Shown here: positions 12,201 to 25,400 of the stretch, one piece after another | How positions within the stretch are numbered: position 1 is the stretch's first letter | Layout of the letters: the number at the start of each line of letters is the position of its first letter | NCBI GenBank assembly: GCA_965112735.1 | Contig: OZ218955.1 | Coordinates: 1,054,001 to 1,118,000 of the forward strand | Source: Phaeosaccion multiseriatum | Taxonomy: Eukaryota; Ochrophyta, other classes | Length of the DNA stretch: 64,000 nucleotides | Reading direction: 5' to 3' | Position numbers and translations under genes: made by a program | Notes under the pieces: model-generated | What the model was told of the DNA's origin: nothing | The model's input: only the letters and a program-made list of their open reading frames with translations | Database searches by the model: none

Positions 12201-12844
12201 CTGCTGCTGCTGTATCACCAACTGCTGCTGAGGAGGAGGAGGCTGATGGTACGGTCGGCGCGCACTTTGCGCCTGCAAAGCAGCAGCAAGGCCCTCGTGA
12301 TCGAGCAGCCTTCCACTGCCATCGCTGTTGCTGTGGCTGCTGCTGCTGGCATCACCCCTACTCCCCTGTTCGTGTTTGGCGCTGGCAGCAGCAGCAGCAG
12401 CAGCAGAAGCAAGAACAGCAGCAGAAGCACCGCCTTGGGCGCCCCCTATCGCCAATGATTCAAGGCGGGTGGAGCCGACCTTGGCATGGCCACTTCTGCT
12501 GGTGGGGCTCAGGCTGTTGTCCCTGCTTGGTTGCTGGGTCAAGACAAAATCAAAACTCGAAGCCGGAGAGGCTGGATTGAGTGCTGCCCCGGCGCCTCCT
12601 CCATCCCCTGCCTCCTGCTGCTGCTGCTCCTGCTGTATCACCAACTGCTGGTCTTGCCGTTGATGCTGCGGTTGTGCTGGGAGCAGGGACTCATGATTTG
12701 CAAGAGAAGGCACCACACCCCCCTCCTCAGGCCTACTGGCGCCCAAGGTAGGCGACCGCACGTCATCATCGCCTCTCGTGGCAGCAGCAAGCATCTCCAA
12801 CGGCCAACTGTCGCCGGCCGGCAGGGGCTGCTGTATCACCAACT
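8309..12844 (-). repeat. Cluster of TTGGTGATACAG motifs in CAG-rich DNA
   Basis: On the minus strand, copies sit at about 8309-8321 (just outside the CDS), 8843, 9140, 11404, 11428 (GCG variant), 11906, 12211, 12633, 12831 and a degenerate one at 12967. Within the RWP-RK gene most encode QLVIQQ; the copy at about 11906 is read in another frame as AVGDTA. Each is flanked by CAG codons. Confidence 0.85.
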
Positions 12845-13216
12845 GCTGCCCCTCCACCCCCCCCTCCCCATCCTCCCCGTGCCTCGGCCCCTCCTGTTCC
12901 AACACCACCACTGTACGCGCAGCAGCCTCGCTGGCCACGTCTTCAGCTTCCTCGCAGGCCTTACTCTGTACCACCAACTGCCGCTGTTGCTCCGGCTGAA
13001 ATGATCCCACCTCAACCTTGTTTCCAACTTCTGCGACCCCTGCTGCTGCTTTTCCCTCACCCTCTCCAACCGGGGAGCACGCGGTGTCCTCTTCGCGAAA
13101 TGTGTCAATGCTTAAGCAAAAAGTCGCTCTGCCTCTGCTGCTGCTGCTGCTGCTGCTTTCTTGGTTGTCCATTGCTCCTCCGTCTTGCCTGCCCCCCCCC
13201 CCTCCTCCTCCTCCTC

Positions 13217-13251
<35 letters not shown>

Positions 13252-14005
13252 TGGCTGACCTCGCCCCCGTCGTCGTCGTCGTCATCGTCGTCGCTGTCGT
13301 CGCTGTCGTCTCTCTCGTCCCTCAGACGGTCAAAGCTACCGCGTGGGCCCGTGGGTCCGCCCTCTCCCTTCTCCTTCATAAACGACGTCGACTGAAGGGA
13401 AGATATGACGATGGGCTGCGAGACGGCAGTTTGGTGGCTGCTGCCCGCTCTACTGCCCGCCCCAATATTTGCAAATCCGCCAGCCCCTCCTCCTCCTTCT
13501 CCCCCCCCCCCTCCTCCTCCTCCTCCTCCTCCTCCTCCTCCTTCTCTTCCCCCCCCTCCAACTCCTCCTCCTCCTCCTCCTCCTCCCCCACCCACCCCCC
13601 CTATTCCCGCTCCTATTCCTCCGCCTCCGCCTCCTTTCCCTCCAATACATTCCATGGCGTCTCTTGCTCCCCTTGCTGCGGCCCCTTTCGCTGCTGCTTC
13701 TCGCAAGCTCCCTTTTTGCTGATGGTGGACAGGCTTTCCCAGCGCCATGCTTAGGCCGCCATCAGCACTATCACCACCAGCAGAGAGCGGAGGCCTGAAA
13801 TGATACCCACATTCAGCTGGATTGGCGGCCCCGCTTCTTTCCATTGCCAGGCTTGACGCCTTAAGACGGCCGGGGGTGCTCTCCCTGCTCTTTTGTCGCT
13901 TAATAGGGCTGTCCTCCATAAAACCGAAGTCGTCATCCGTGCGGATGTGGCTAACCATGTGCCGCGAGCGAACGCTCCGCTCCCCGTCAGCATCGCGGTC
14001 ACTGC

Positions 14006-14039
<34 letters not shown>

Positions 14040-14150
14040 ACTGCCTCTCCTCCTGACCCCAGCACCAGCATTCATCCTGGGCACTAGTAGCGAATAGTAG
14101 CCAGATATCTTTCCATACTCACTGCATGGTCCCTCACGCTTTGCATGCAT
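8410..14150 (-). CDS. RWP-RK domain transcription factor, Gln-rich
   Basis: Putative DNA-binding regulator; RWP-RK proteins in plants and algae act in nitrogen response and gamete biology. Exons (minus): 14150-10932, 10763-10620, 10313-10182, 9960-8410, all phase 0, about 1681 residues. The RWP-RK domain straddles exons 1-3: SVLEQYYHMPLCSAAKLL, LKKLCRQYGLNRWPHR, then VSSLNKKLQQMEGRL. It has RWPHRQ where RWPHRK is usual. The rest is poly-Gln, poly-Gly, poly-Ser and Asn runs. Seven QLVIQQ-type peptides come from a dispersed DNA motif. The start is uncertain: ATG 14150 is the first in frame; 14075 is an alternative, and GTGAGT followed by CCCAG between them could be a tiny intron. No GAF or PB1 domain is seen. 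Confidence 0.88.
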
Positions 14151-15207
14151 CCACTCCGGCTCCCCCCTGCAATTGCTTGGGTGAATTGGTCCTTTTCTAC
14201 GGCTATTCAACAGAAGGAGACGGTTCACTAAACGAAATTTCTACCAACTGAAACTTCACACTGCGACTGGTCGTACCGCGTGTCAACGTGCGTTGGTTGG
14301 TCGTCATGAACCTTCCCTTTTTACCCCCGGCAACTCCTCCTTGTTTATCCGCCCGCCTTGCGCACCACTCCCTTCCCTCACTGCTGCTATGAAGTAGGCG
14401 GTAGATATGTGTTTGATCGGCCTTGGCGGCCTTGGTGTGGGCCACAGAGCCGAATTGGCAAGGCGAAGTAGGCGTTCTTTATGAAGCCTCGCGTACCTTA
14501 TTTAGGATGGAAAAGAAGAGGGTCATTGGCGGCCACCGGTCCGCTCGCCGGAGAGCTTGGTCCCCCCCCTTGTGTTTGGAAAAAAAATATGCCAACGGAT
14601 GGATTTTTCCAACCCCTCTCCTCCCTCCACCTCACTACATCCTCTCGTCTCTCACTTTACGTGCACGCACGCACTGATGTAGCTACGTACGCACACTCAC
14701 GCACTCAGTCACTCAATCACTCTTTGTGAAAAAATAAGTCACTCGGTCCCTCACTCACTTAGCCAGCCAATCAGTCAATCAGTCAGTCTCAGTTTGTTAG
14801 TCAGATCAGTCTCAGTCAGTCGCTCACTGATATAAAATAACTCACGCACTAAGCACTAACTCACTCATTCCCGCACGCACTCACTCTCTCACCCACCCAC
14901 GCGCGCGCACTCACTCATGCACGCACATGCGCACTCACGCATGCACCACGCACGCACCCACTCTTCACTTGTGTAGAGCTGGGAGCAGCAGGAGGGGGGG
15001 AAGGGTGGGGCTTAGGGAGAGCCAGACCAACAAGGCCGACAAAGGCGGCCGTGCGTAAGTAAGTTGTGAAGAGCTCAGTTCAGTTCAGCTCATTAGATTA
15101 GACTTTACGATCCAATATCGAAGAGCAGGCACAGGAGCTGCTAATGTACTGAAACTGAAACTACACTTTGCGTGGTAGTGACACAAGGGAGAGGCTTCAA
15201 CGAAAGC

Positions 15208-15249
<42 letters not shown>

Positions 15250-15722
15250 AAATACATTTGTATACACGTGCCTTCTCTGCTGCTCTCACTTGTATGTCTC
15301 TCCTTTCTCACCCCCCCTCCCCCCTCCCCTCACTCCCTCTATTGTCCCTCTATCTCTCCTTCCCCCCCCTCTCTCTGCCCTCCCCAGTGTCTTCGTCCTT
15401 CAGAGCCTATCGTCGCGGCTTCAAACCCCAACAAAAGAACTGAAAATAACAAGACAAAACATGTTGTGGAAGGAGGGAAAAAAAAAAATGATAAAAAGCC
15501 AGACAAAAGCAGATTACCCCCCCCCCCCCCCCGCCAGCTGCTACGTGCTGCCATATGCCCTAGGCACAGGTCAGCCGTTGCTTTCCAACGTTCCAACTAG
15601 TAACACCCCAGGCCAGGCCGGTGGGTCCTTGCCCTACTTCCGCACTGCTCTCATCGTCCTACCCATTTACAGAAGGGGCTCCCCGACACACCTTCCTCCA
15701 TCTCGTTTTCCATCCTCCTGCT
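14151..15722. other. Intergenic between RWP-RK and PHD genes
   Basis: This should hold the RWP-RK promoter and 5' UTR and the PHD gene 3' end. From 14640 to 14960 it is a degenerate ACTC/GCAC simple repeat. A CA microsatellite lies at about 15211-15247, and a tandem CTGAAACTGAAAC motif at about 15149-15162. No gene is supported. Confidence 0.55.
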
Positions 15723-17636
15723 CTATTCCTCCGAGCTGCTCTCATCGTCCTCCATAGGTCTCCCTGGCGCATCCTCATCATCGTCAAGTTCAGCATTGGG
15801 CCCCTCCCCAAACATATGCGCATTAAGCAGCACGTAGTCTACCGCCCGCCTCTTTCGCCTCCCCGGCAGGATGTTAGCAGCGTCCAAATGGCCCTCCTGG
15901 CTCACTCTCTCCTCCAGGGCCGCGCTCCTCTCGCTCCTGCTCGCCCTTCTCTGCTCCTCCTGCTGTAGCAACCCGGCGTTGCTCCTACTACTCCGCAGCC
16001 TTCGCCTGCCTCGTCGCCCCCCTTCACCACCACCGACATTGGTGCCACTCGCCACCTCCTCTCCTTCTTCCAGCTCTTCTTCTCCGTCGCTGGCATCGCT
16101 ATCAGCGTCACTCATCAACCGTGCCACTTCCTCCGCATTAGGAGCTTCAAAGTCCTCATCATCCAAGTCCATTGGGTCTTCACTACTGTCGCTGTACCCA
16201 GTACTGTCATCATCATCGTCCTCCCCTACTCCCTCCTCCCCCTCCTCCTCCTGCTGCTCCTGCCCCCCCCCCTCCTCTTGCCCTCCCGCCTTCCTCGCTC
16301 TCTTCCTCGGTCTTGCTGCTCCTCCCCCATCGCCCGCCTCCTCTTCTTCGTCCATCTCCCCCTCTCTGTACTCCTCGTCGTCGGACTCCCCCTCACTGTC
16401 CGTCCCCTCCCCGCCCCTCTCCTCGCCCCCCTCCTCCTCCTGTTCGGCTCCAGGGAAGACGTTTTCCCATGAGTCAATATCCTTCCCATCATCGACAAGC
16501 TGCTCAATCAATTCCAAGCAACCTGCCAGACACACGCACTGATGGCAGAACCAGTCCCCCTCCGGCACTGCCTCGACAATAGGGCTTTGACACCTCTGAT
16601 GGTAGGCTCTGAAGCACCCCTTACCGTCGCAGAGGAGGAGGTCGTTGCCGTCCACAGATTCGCTGGATGAGCACTTGGTGCAGCATACGTCGTCGACGTC
16701 GATCTGTGAGAGAGGGAGGGAGGGAGGGACGGAGGGAGAGGGGGAGAGGGGGAGCGGAGGGGAGGGAGGGAGGGGTAGGGGGAAGAGGGGAGAGGGGGGG
16801 AAGAGGAAGAGAAGAGGGAGAGAGGGAGATGCGGTTTGTTTAGAGGAGACAAGAGGTACTCTTCACTCGCGAAAAAAAACAAAGTGTAACCGACTCGTGC
16901 AGTGTGTGCATGTGTGTGTCGGTGTGATACAGAACCACCACACGTACATCGCCGTTCTCGTCTTCCACGAGTCCATCGAATCTCGGCCCGTCCGCGTTCA
17001 TCTCTGTGAGTTTGCGCGCCATGTCCCTGAGCTTGACCTTGGTGCGCCGAATGGTCTCCGAATGTTTCCGCAGCTCCGATGTTGGTTTGAGCTTGTCCTG
17101 ATGTGCGCCACTTGACGCATTGTAGACGTCGATAAAGTGGTTGGCAAACACGATCTTCCTCTGATGAAGGGGGGGGGGGCAGGGGCAGGGGTGGGGTGGG
17201 GGGTGGGGGGGGAGGGTGAAAACAGAAGAGAATAGGAGAAGGGGCCATAGCCTTAGCGGGAGAGACAAGGGTGGAGGGCCATGGGCCAAAAGCCTTTGGC
17301 ATAGCAAGTAAGGTAGCTCACAACTCTGCCAGTCCAAGTCTCTGTTCGGTGACTTGTAGTCCCTCTCGACAACCCATTCTACTCCCATCACCTCATTGAA
17401 AACACGAATAAACTCCTCATGAGCACAAGACATACATGAATGCTTTCGTCACCAACCGGGCCCTTCCCACCCGGTTCTTCGCCCCCATGTACTCACAATC
17501 TCATTTTTGAAGCTCCTCTCAATCTTGGTCCATTGGCTCGTTGCAGGTCGCCTATCGGCACTGCTCGCACCATCCGCCGCGACCGCAGCATGACCCCCTC
17601 CACATTCACCGCCTCCGCCATCCTCGCCACTACCAG

Positions 17637-17677
<41 letters not shown>

Positions 17678-19296
17678 CCAGCAGCAGCAGCACTACCACC
17701 ACCACCACCACCAGCAGCAGCAGCAGCAGCAGCAGCACCAGTAGCAGCAGCAGCACCACCACCACCACCACCAGCAGCAGCAGCAGCAACACCAAAGGCA
17801 CCACCAGCAGCAGCAGCACTACTACCACTACCACCACCACCACCTGCCGCAGCGATACCACCAGCAGCAGTACCAGTCCCTCCAGTGCCGCCCGCGGCAG
17901 GCGTAGCACCAACAGCGAGTCCCCCCCCCGCCGCTCTCTCCTGGCCGTGCCCAGCTGCCGCAGCGCCATCCATCGGACAAGGAATGCTCGGAACTTGTAG
18001 GCCGCCTCTTCCTCCTCCGCTCAGCTGCCCGTCCCCCGTAACAGCACTACCTCTACTGACACTTCTGGTATTGTTGGTACATGTACTGTCACTCGCACTA
18101 CTGAAGACCGCAGTGGGCTGTCCGCTATAGGCTGCAATCTTTGATGGTGCGCAAGGAAAAGCCAGCCCCGGAAAAATCGCTACTGCCGTTGCTGCGGTTG
18201 TTGCTACCGGCGCCGGCACTGCTTGTCTGGCCATTCCTAATGGTACTGTACCCCTTGCCACTGTGTATTGGCCCCGTCCTCCTCCTCCTCCTCCTCCTCC
18301 TCCTCCTCCTCGCGGAACTAGACACGGGGGCGTGGGCAAGGGGGGGGGCGGCGACAGAGGGTATTCCACCGCGAATGCTATTGCTCCGGAGGGAAGAGCT
18401 CCGACATGTCCTACTGCTCTTCCTCCTCCTCCTCCTCCTCCTCCTGCTGCTGCTGCTGCTGATGCTGACCTCTCCTCGACTTTGTACCCCATCGACGTGG
18501 CTGTTCCGGCGGTAGAGGCACTGCGGCAACTAGTTGAGGTCGAGATCGACGGAGGGGGAGCTGGAGAGATGGTGGGAGTCTCCCTCTTGGCCATGGTCAG
18601 GCGTCCACTGCTGGCTGCCAGAAGCGTCAAGGCGCTGGCGGCCCTATAGTGGGCTGGCCCAGGAACAAAGGTCGTCTCACTGGGCTGATGCTGCTCGTGG
18701 GGGGGAGAAGCAGCAGGAAAAGAAACAGCTCCTCCTATTTCTGCGACCGCTGCACAAGAGGAAGGGGGTGCAGGAAGGGCAAAGCTCGCATTGGTGTACT
18801 CCCTTGTGGCCGTCTTGTTGCCATCTACAGGTTTGGGCGTACCTGCTCTCTCCTGGCCTTTGCTCCTTCTATCACCACATCCTCTGCGCCCCTTGCCTCC
18901 CTCCACTTTGGGGGCCTTCTTGGGCAGATTCTTGGACCCTGGCGGTCGACCGCGCCCGCGCTTCTTTTGCGCTTGTGCCTGAACGGGTTGCTTGCCAACC
19001 CCCCCCTTGTCGCCGCCTCCCCCCTCCTGCTGCAGCCCCGCGTCGAGCACCGCGCCCCCACTCGCTCCAACACTCGCTTCGAGCACCCCGGGCGGATTGA
19101 TGGGCCTGCCACTCCTCTTACTGATCCCCGAAACAAGCAACTCTTGCACCTTTTCTGCCTCTAATGTCCTTTTGTTTTTGCTCCCTTTCGGACGACCCCG
19201 CTTGCGGCGGGGTGCCTCACTGCTTGCATCCGCAGCAGCAGGACCAGTGGGAGCAGCAGGACCAGTTGGGGGAGAAGGAGGAGGTACGATAGCCAT
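15723..19296 (-). CDS. AT-hook and PHD-finger protein of the HAT3.1/PRHA type, no homeodomain
   Basis: Probable chromatin reader. Exon 1 is 19296-17497 (600 codons) with AT-hooks KRGRPKGSK near residue 30 and KRGRGRPPGSKN near 110, then Ala/Gly low complexity. An open block at 17442-16948 carries VFANHFIDVYNASS and RDMARKLTEMNADGPRFDGL, and 16703-15723 holds the PHD finger: CCTKC, LLLCDGKGC, YHQRC, WFCHQC. Next come DSWENVFPGA, an acidic tract, and RRKRRAVDYVLLN near the end. This order matches plant HAT3.1/PRHA proteins up to the acidic linker, where those continue into a homeodomain; here the protein stops with SSSEE. One junction is unresolved: 17322-17154 looks intronic (GTGAGC, pyrimidine tract, CATCAG) but phases disagree and it is open. 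Full length if retained: 1091 residues. Confidence 0.83.
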
Positions 19297-19429
19297 AGTC
19301 GTTTATTGCACAGAGGCGAACGTTCAATATGGCAACGACCCAGGGGGCCCAGTGCGTTTGGCAGAGGTGGAATCCTCACGGCATAGAAGGGCCCAAAGCG
19401 TGTAGGAGGGGAGCAAAGGCGACTCACCA
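19297..19429. promoter_or_regulatory. 133-bp head-to-head promoter (PHD gene / plastid repeat protein)
   Basis: The two start codons diverge from here, so 5' UTRs and both promoters must share 133 bp. No TATA box is obvious. Confidence 0.6.
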
Positions 19430-22400
19430 ATGAAGAAGGCGTTCGTGCTCGCGGCCACCCTCTCGGGCATCGAGCAGGTGAGCTCCCTGCAGTCTGCAGC
19501 GGCGGCAGATGCACCCAAAGGGCAGGGGACACAATCGTACGCGAATCCAAAAAGGGTCCCGGGTTCAAGGATACGGCAAAGCTGCTGCGCAACGCGGGAG
19601 GCGCTGCGCACGATCTGAAAGTAGCAGCAGCGCAATGGAGAGGAGTTGGCTTGCTGCTAGTTTGTTTTGAGCTTGTGTGCGCAGATCTGGGCTTTTCTTG
19701 ATTTTTGTTTTGAGCTTGTGTGCGCAGATCTGGGCTTTTCTTGATTATATCATGTGGAAGCCCGTGAACACGTATGCGTGTAACGTAAGACCTTCCGCTC
19801 CTGTTTTGCCTCTCCTCTTTCCCGCTGCCAGGCGTCGGCTTTCCATGCGCCATTGGGTGTGCCAAAGCACCCCCACCATGCCGCTCCCGGCAAGGCTCCG
19901 GCGAGGACACACGCTCATGCACAGGCGTCGTCCGCCTTCCCTGGGTGAGTCTAATGGTGTCGCTTGGAGTGGCTTCCGTTGGGCTTTTGGGGGCGACTTT
20001 GATTGACTCCGCCATCAGGCAATGCCATTGGCTTCTCACTCACCCTTCTTGAATACATATCTTTGTCTGGCTGTGTTGCATTCCCCGCCCCCCATGGTGC
20101 CACTCGACATCGCCACTCCCTCACATACCCCCCCCCCCTCTCTCTCTCTCTTGCACCGCACCTTTCTCCGTGTTATTGTTGCTTGCATTGAAGGTCTCGT
20201 GTGCCCACGAGGCGAGTGGCCCAGCTGCGCATGAGCTCCCCAGACGACGTCGCTGAAGACAAGTCATCAGCACCGGGAGGAGCAGGGGGCGAGAGCAAAG
20301 AAGAGGCGAAGGCCGGAGACGATGCAGCAAAGGCAAAGGAGGGCTCAGCCTCCGCGGAGAGCAAGGGATCGGAAGACAAGGAGGAGAAGATGGAGGAGCA
20401 GGGGGAGGGTGGCAATGGGGGCAGCAAGGATTTTCAGGATAAAATCCGCACTCTTGAGCCCTTCAAGGCGGACTTTGATGGCGAGGGGGAAGAGGAAGAC
20501 GGATCGGCACAGGTCAGTCAGTCAGTCAGCCAGCCAGCCACTTCGTTTCGCTTCAGCGCTTAAGCGGTGCTGTTGGTGCGATTACGGGCCTTGCTTGTGT
20601 TAGGGCCTTGCTTGCGTTAGAGCCTTGCTTGCGTCAGGGCCTTGCTTGCGTTAGGGCCTTGCTTGCGTCAGGGCCTTGCTTGCGTTAGGGCCTTGCTTGC
20701 GTTAGGGCCTTGCTTGCGGTAGGAGGCGGCGTGTGGGGCTTCAGAGATCAGAAAGGCGTATTCGATGTGGAGTGTCTGCATGTGTGCGTGTCTGGGGGGG
20801 GGGGGGCGTTGTGGTGAGCCATACTTCTATGTGAGTTGTCGCAACCCCTAGCAGCATTGCCCGCCATTTAAATCCTCCCTCCTCCTCCTCCCCCTCCTCC
20901 TCCTCCTCCTCCTCCTCCTCCTCCTCCTCCTCCTCCTCCTCCTCTTCTTCCTGCCCCCCCCCCCTCCCTTCTCCTTCCCCCTGCTGCTGCTGCTGCTGCT
21001 GCTGCCGCCGCGTGTCACCGCCTTCCCCTACTGCTCTCCGTGACTCCTCGATTCGATTCGATTCGCATTGATTTCCCATTCCTCTCCTCGCGCAGCGGCC
21101 TGTCACCACCCTGAAGCGTCCCAAACAGCCCCCCAAGCTCGCGGCCATCACCTCAGCAGAGAAGGCAGAGGCGAGGGCCAAGGCACTGGCCAAGAAAAAC
21201 GAAGCCAAGGAGGGGAAACCCGAGCCCAACCCGCTGCGACAGGCGGCACAGCAAACACTCACCAAGTTCTTTGGGGGAGGACTTGTCCCCAACGAAGGTG
21301 TCATGTAAGTAGTATTTGAGTGTTTGTTATTATTCTTTTCGTTTGTATCGAAGAATTTGGACGAAGTATATATATATACATATAGGCGAAAATGACTGGC
21401 TTGCATGCATGGATTGGTATGCGGTGTATTTCTCCGATTGCACAGGGATAGGCTTTGTTTGGTTGGGTAACACATGCAGCAGGGGCGAACACTATTTCAC
21501 TCTCAGTTTCAGTTTCAGTTTAGACCTTCACCGCGTGTACACTCTCCCCCTCCCTTCCTCTCTCTCTCCGTCTCCCCCTCTCTCTCCCTCTCCCTCTCCC
21601 TCTCCCTCTCTCTCTCCCTCTCCCTCTCCCCCCCCCTCTCCCTCTCCCTCCCCCCCCCCCTCTCCCTCTCCCTCTCCCTCTCCCTCTCCCCCCTCTCTCT
21701 CTGTGTGTATGGACGTGTTTTGTCTCATGTTGTCCCACACTTTAGTAATCGTGCCATTGCCCCCGCTTCCCTTGCTCCCTCCCTCCCTCTATTGTCTTCC
21801 ACGCGGTGCTCGCTCAGTGACCCCAACAAGAAGAAGAAGAAGCCAGCATCATCGCTTCAACAATTTACCGAGGAGCTGAAGAATCAAGTGGAGGCGGTGG
21901 AAGCGGACGAGGAGGGGAAGAAGGAGGTTGTCGCAATTGATGAGGAGGATATCAAGGTAGATGAGCTGCTGGAAGAGACAAAGAAGCTGACGGAAGCCGC
22001 CGATATGAGGGCAAAGGCAGATGCCGAGGCGTTGGCGGACGAGTCAAAGGAGGCACAGAAGATAAAGGACGAGCTCGAGGCGTCCGAAAAGGCGGACGCG
22101 GAGAAGAAGGAGAAGGAAGAGCAAAAGGCGGCCCAGGAGAGCCAAAAGAAGGAGGAGGCGGTGAAGGAGGAAGAGACGGTCCCAGAAATGGCAGCCAAGG
22201 CCCAGGAGGCCCCCAAGCCGATGAAGGTAGCCCCCAAGCCGAAGAAGGAAGCCCCCAAGCCGAAGGTGGCAATTCCCACGGTCAAGCCCCCCGCTGTGAA
22301 TCTCGAGGCCATCGGCGCGGCTTTTGCCGGAAACGGCAAGGAGTCTCCCAAGGAGGCCAAGGCAGCAGCGGCGGAGGCAGCGGAGCGAGAGGCCAACATT

Positions 22401-25400
22401 GAGCGTATCCGAAAGGTGGGTAATGGGGCTGGGGATGGGGATGGCAGCTCATTGTAGTGGCGGCGGTGGGGATGGCAGTCAATGGGGCTGGGGCTGGGGA
22501 TGGGGATGGCAGCTCATGGTAGTGGCGGCGGTGGGGATGGCAGCCAATGGGGGTGGTGGGGGATGGCAGCTCATGGTAGTGGGGGATGGCAGCCAATGGG
22601 GGTGGGGGGGAGGGGGTGGCAGCGGGTAACGAAGTGTTTGGCCTGGTGATGGATGAGAGGAGGGCGTGCTTGTGTGCCTTACCCTTACCTCTATTCTCTC
22701 GCGATACTGGGAGGGGAAGATCTGCTCAGACCTGCTGAGACCTGCTCGCTTGTCTCTTGAACTCAACCCTTTCCCTCTCGTTTCCCTACCCTCTGCATCG
22801 CCTCGCCGTGCCCTCTCCTTCCCTTTATTGTCCCCATCACAGTGGAAGGAAGAGAAGGAAGAGGCCACCAAGAAGGAGAAGGAAGAGGCAGCAGCAGCCG
22901 TGGCCCAGGCTCGCAAGGAAAAGGCGGACGCCGACAAGAAGGCCGAGGAAGAGCGCCTCGCCGCCATCATTGCCAAGGCTACGGGACAGCAGGCCCCTGC
23001 CCCTGCCCCTGCCCCTGCCCCTGTCGCACCCAAGCCCGAGGCCCCTAAGCCTGCAGCGAAGGCTCCTGCCCCTGCCCCGGCTCCCAAGGAGGCTGCCCCC
23101 GCCCCTGCTCCCAAGCCTGCGGCCAAGCCTGCGGCCAAGCCTGCGGCCAAGGAAGCAGCCGCCCCTGCCAAGAAGAGCGGAGGGCTCCTCGGAGGGCTGT
23201 TCGGTGGGAAGGACGACGAGCCTGTCGTTGTCTTGCCCAAGACCCCTGTGTCATCCTCCAAGCCCGAGGCTCCCACGGCGGAAGCTCCCAAGCCCGAGGC
23301 TCCCAAGCCCGAGGCTCCCAAGCCCGAGGCTCCCAAGCCCGTGGCCCCGAAGCCCGTCGAGAAGGAAGCACCTGCGCCTGTGACAAAGCCGGTAGCTGCT
23401 GTGAAGCCAAAGGAGGAGGAGAAGGATACGCCCAAGGGCAAAGTCACGGGTTTGATCGGCTCATTCTTTGCCGGAGAGGAGCCGCTCAACATGAACGCTC
23501 TTCCCGACCTTCCACCACCTGCGCCAGTGGCTCCAGCTCCCGCGCCTGCTCCTGCTCCTCCGGCGGCAAAGGCCCCTGAGAAGAAGGAGGAGAGTGCCGG
23601 GCCGAAGCTTCCCTCCTTTGGCAATCTGTTTGGTGGCTCAGGAGGAGGGAAGGAGCAGAAGAAGAGTGCCCCTGCTGCTGCACCGGTAGCCCCTGCCAAG
23701 ACCAAGGCAGCACCCCCACAGCCACAGCAGCAGCAGGAGGAGGAGGAGGAGGTGGTTATGCCCTCGCTGGGAGGACTCTTTGGGAACATGTTTGGCGCAC
23801 CTGTGGAGCTCGAGGACGCATTCGTACAGACTCGACAGGTGCTGTCCCCCGCCGAGCAAGCCGCGGCCAAGAAGGCTGCTGCAGCAGGCGGCGGTGAGGG
23901 TGATGAGAAGGGGAAGGCTGACCGATTGAAGGCGGAGGCCGAGAGAAAGAAGCAGGCGGCCGCTGCGGCAGCAGAGGAGAGGAAGAGGGCAGCACAGCAG
24001 GCAGCGGAGGAGAAGAGACAGGCATTGGCTGACGCGAAGCGGGAGAAGGCTGAGCGCGCTGCAGCTGCACAGGAGGAGAGGAAGCGGGCTTTGGAAGAGA
24101 AGAAGAAAGCAGCAGCATCCAGGTCTGCGTCCCCGCCCCCCCGTGCCACTGCCCCTGCTCCTGCTCGCCCGTCTTCCCCGTCGTTCGCCGACATGATCAC
24201 GCGGGCAGTGCCTGGCTTTGCTGCGAAGGAACCTCCAGCTCCTGCCACCCCACCCGCTCCTGCCCCTGCTCCAGCTCGCCCAGCCTCGCCCTCTTTCGCC
24301 GACATGATCACGAGGGCAGTGCCAGGCTTCGCAGCAGCGTCCAAGGATGCGTCGGATGATGTCGCTGATGCAGCAGCAGAGAAGAAGAAGGCTTTGGCGG
24401 AGGCCACGGAGAGCAAGAAGCAGGCGTTGGCTCAAGCGGCAAAGGAGAAGGCCCAGCAGCTGCAGCAGAAGAAGGAGGAGGCCGAGGCCAAGAGGCAGGC
24501 GTTGGCTCAGGCAGCGCAGGAGAAGAAGGAGGCGTTGGCTCAAGCAGCGAAGGAGAGGGCCCAACAGTTGCAGCAGAAGAAGGCGGAGGCTGCCGAGGCT
24601 CTAAGGCTGAAGAAGGAGGAGGCGGCCAAGCTTGTGGAGCAGAAGAAGCGTGAGGCGGAGAGGCTGGCAGCAGAGAAGGCCAAGGCCCTGCAGTTGCAGC
24701 AGCAGCAGAAGGAGGCCGAGGCCAAGAGGCAGGCCATGGCGCAAGCAGCACAGGAGAAGAAGGAGGCTTTAGCTCGAGCAGCACAGGAGAAGAAGGAGGC
24801 GGCACAGCAGGCGGCACGGGAGAGGCTTGAGCGCGCTGCGGCTTTGGCTGAGGAGAAGAAGCAGGCGTTGCTGCAGAAGAAGGAGGAGGCTGAAGCGAAG
24901 AGGCAGGCCATGGCTCAAGCAGCACAGGAGAAGGAGGCGGCACAACAGGCTGCACGGGAGAACCTTGAGCGCGCTGCGGCGTTAGCTGAGGAGAAGAAGC
25001 AGGCGTTGCTGCAGAAGAAGGAGGAGGCTGAAGCGAAGAGGCAAGCGTTGGCAGAAGCAGCCCAGGAGGAGGCGGCACAGATGGCAGCTCAGGAGAAGGC
25101 CGAGCGTTTGCAGCAACAGAAGGCTGAGGCCGAGGCCAAGAAGCAGGCTTTGGCTCAGGCAGCGCAGGAGAAGAAGGAGGCGTTGGCTCAAGCCGCAGCA
25201 GAGAAGGCCAGGCAGTTGCAGGAGAAGAAGGCAGAGGCCGAGGCGAAGAGACAGGAGTTGGCTCAAGCAGCACAGGAGAAGAAGGAGGCGTTGGCTCAGG
25301 CAGCGAAGGAGAAGGCCGAGAAGTTGCAGGCACAAAAGGCGGCTGCACAGCAGGCAGCACAGGAGAAGAAGGAGGCGTTGGCTCAGGCAGCGAAGGAGAA

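Noticed and set aside
10859-13754. Plus-strand poly-Leu/Ala/Pro open frames opposite the RWP-RK gene
   Set aside because: Shadows of CAG and GGA repeats; the minus strand has the conserved domain and matching splice phases.
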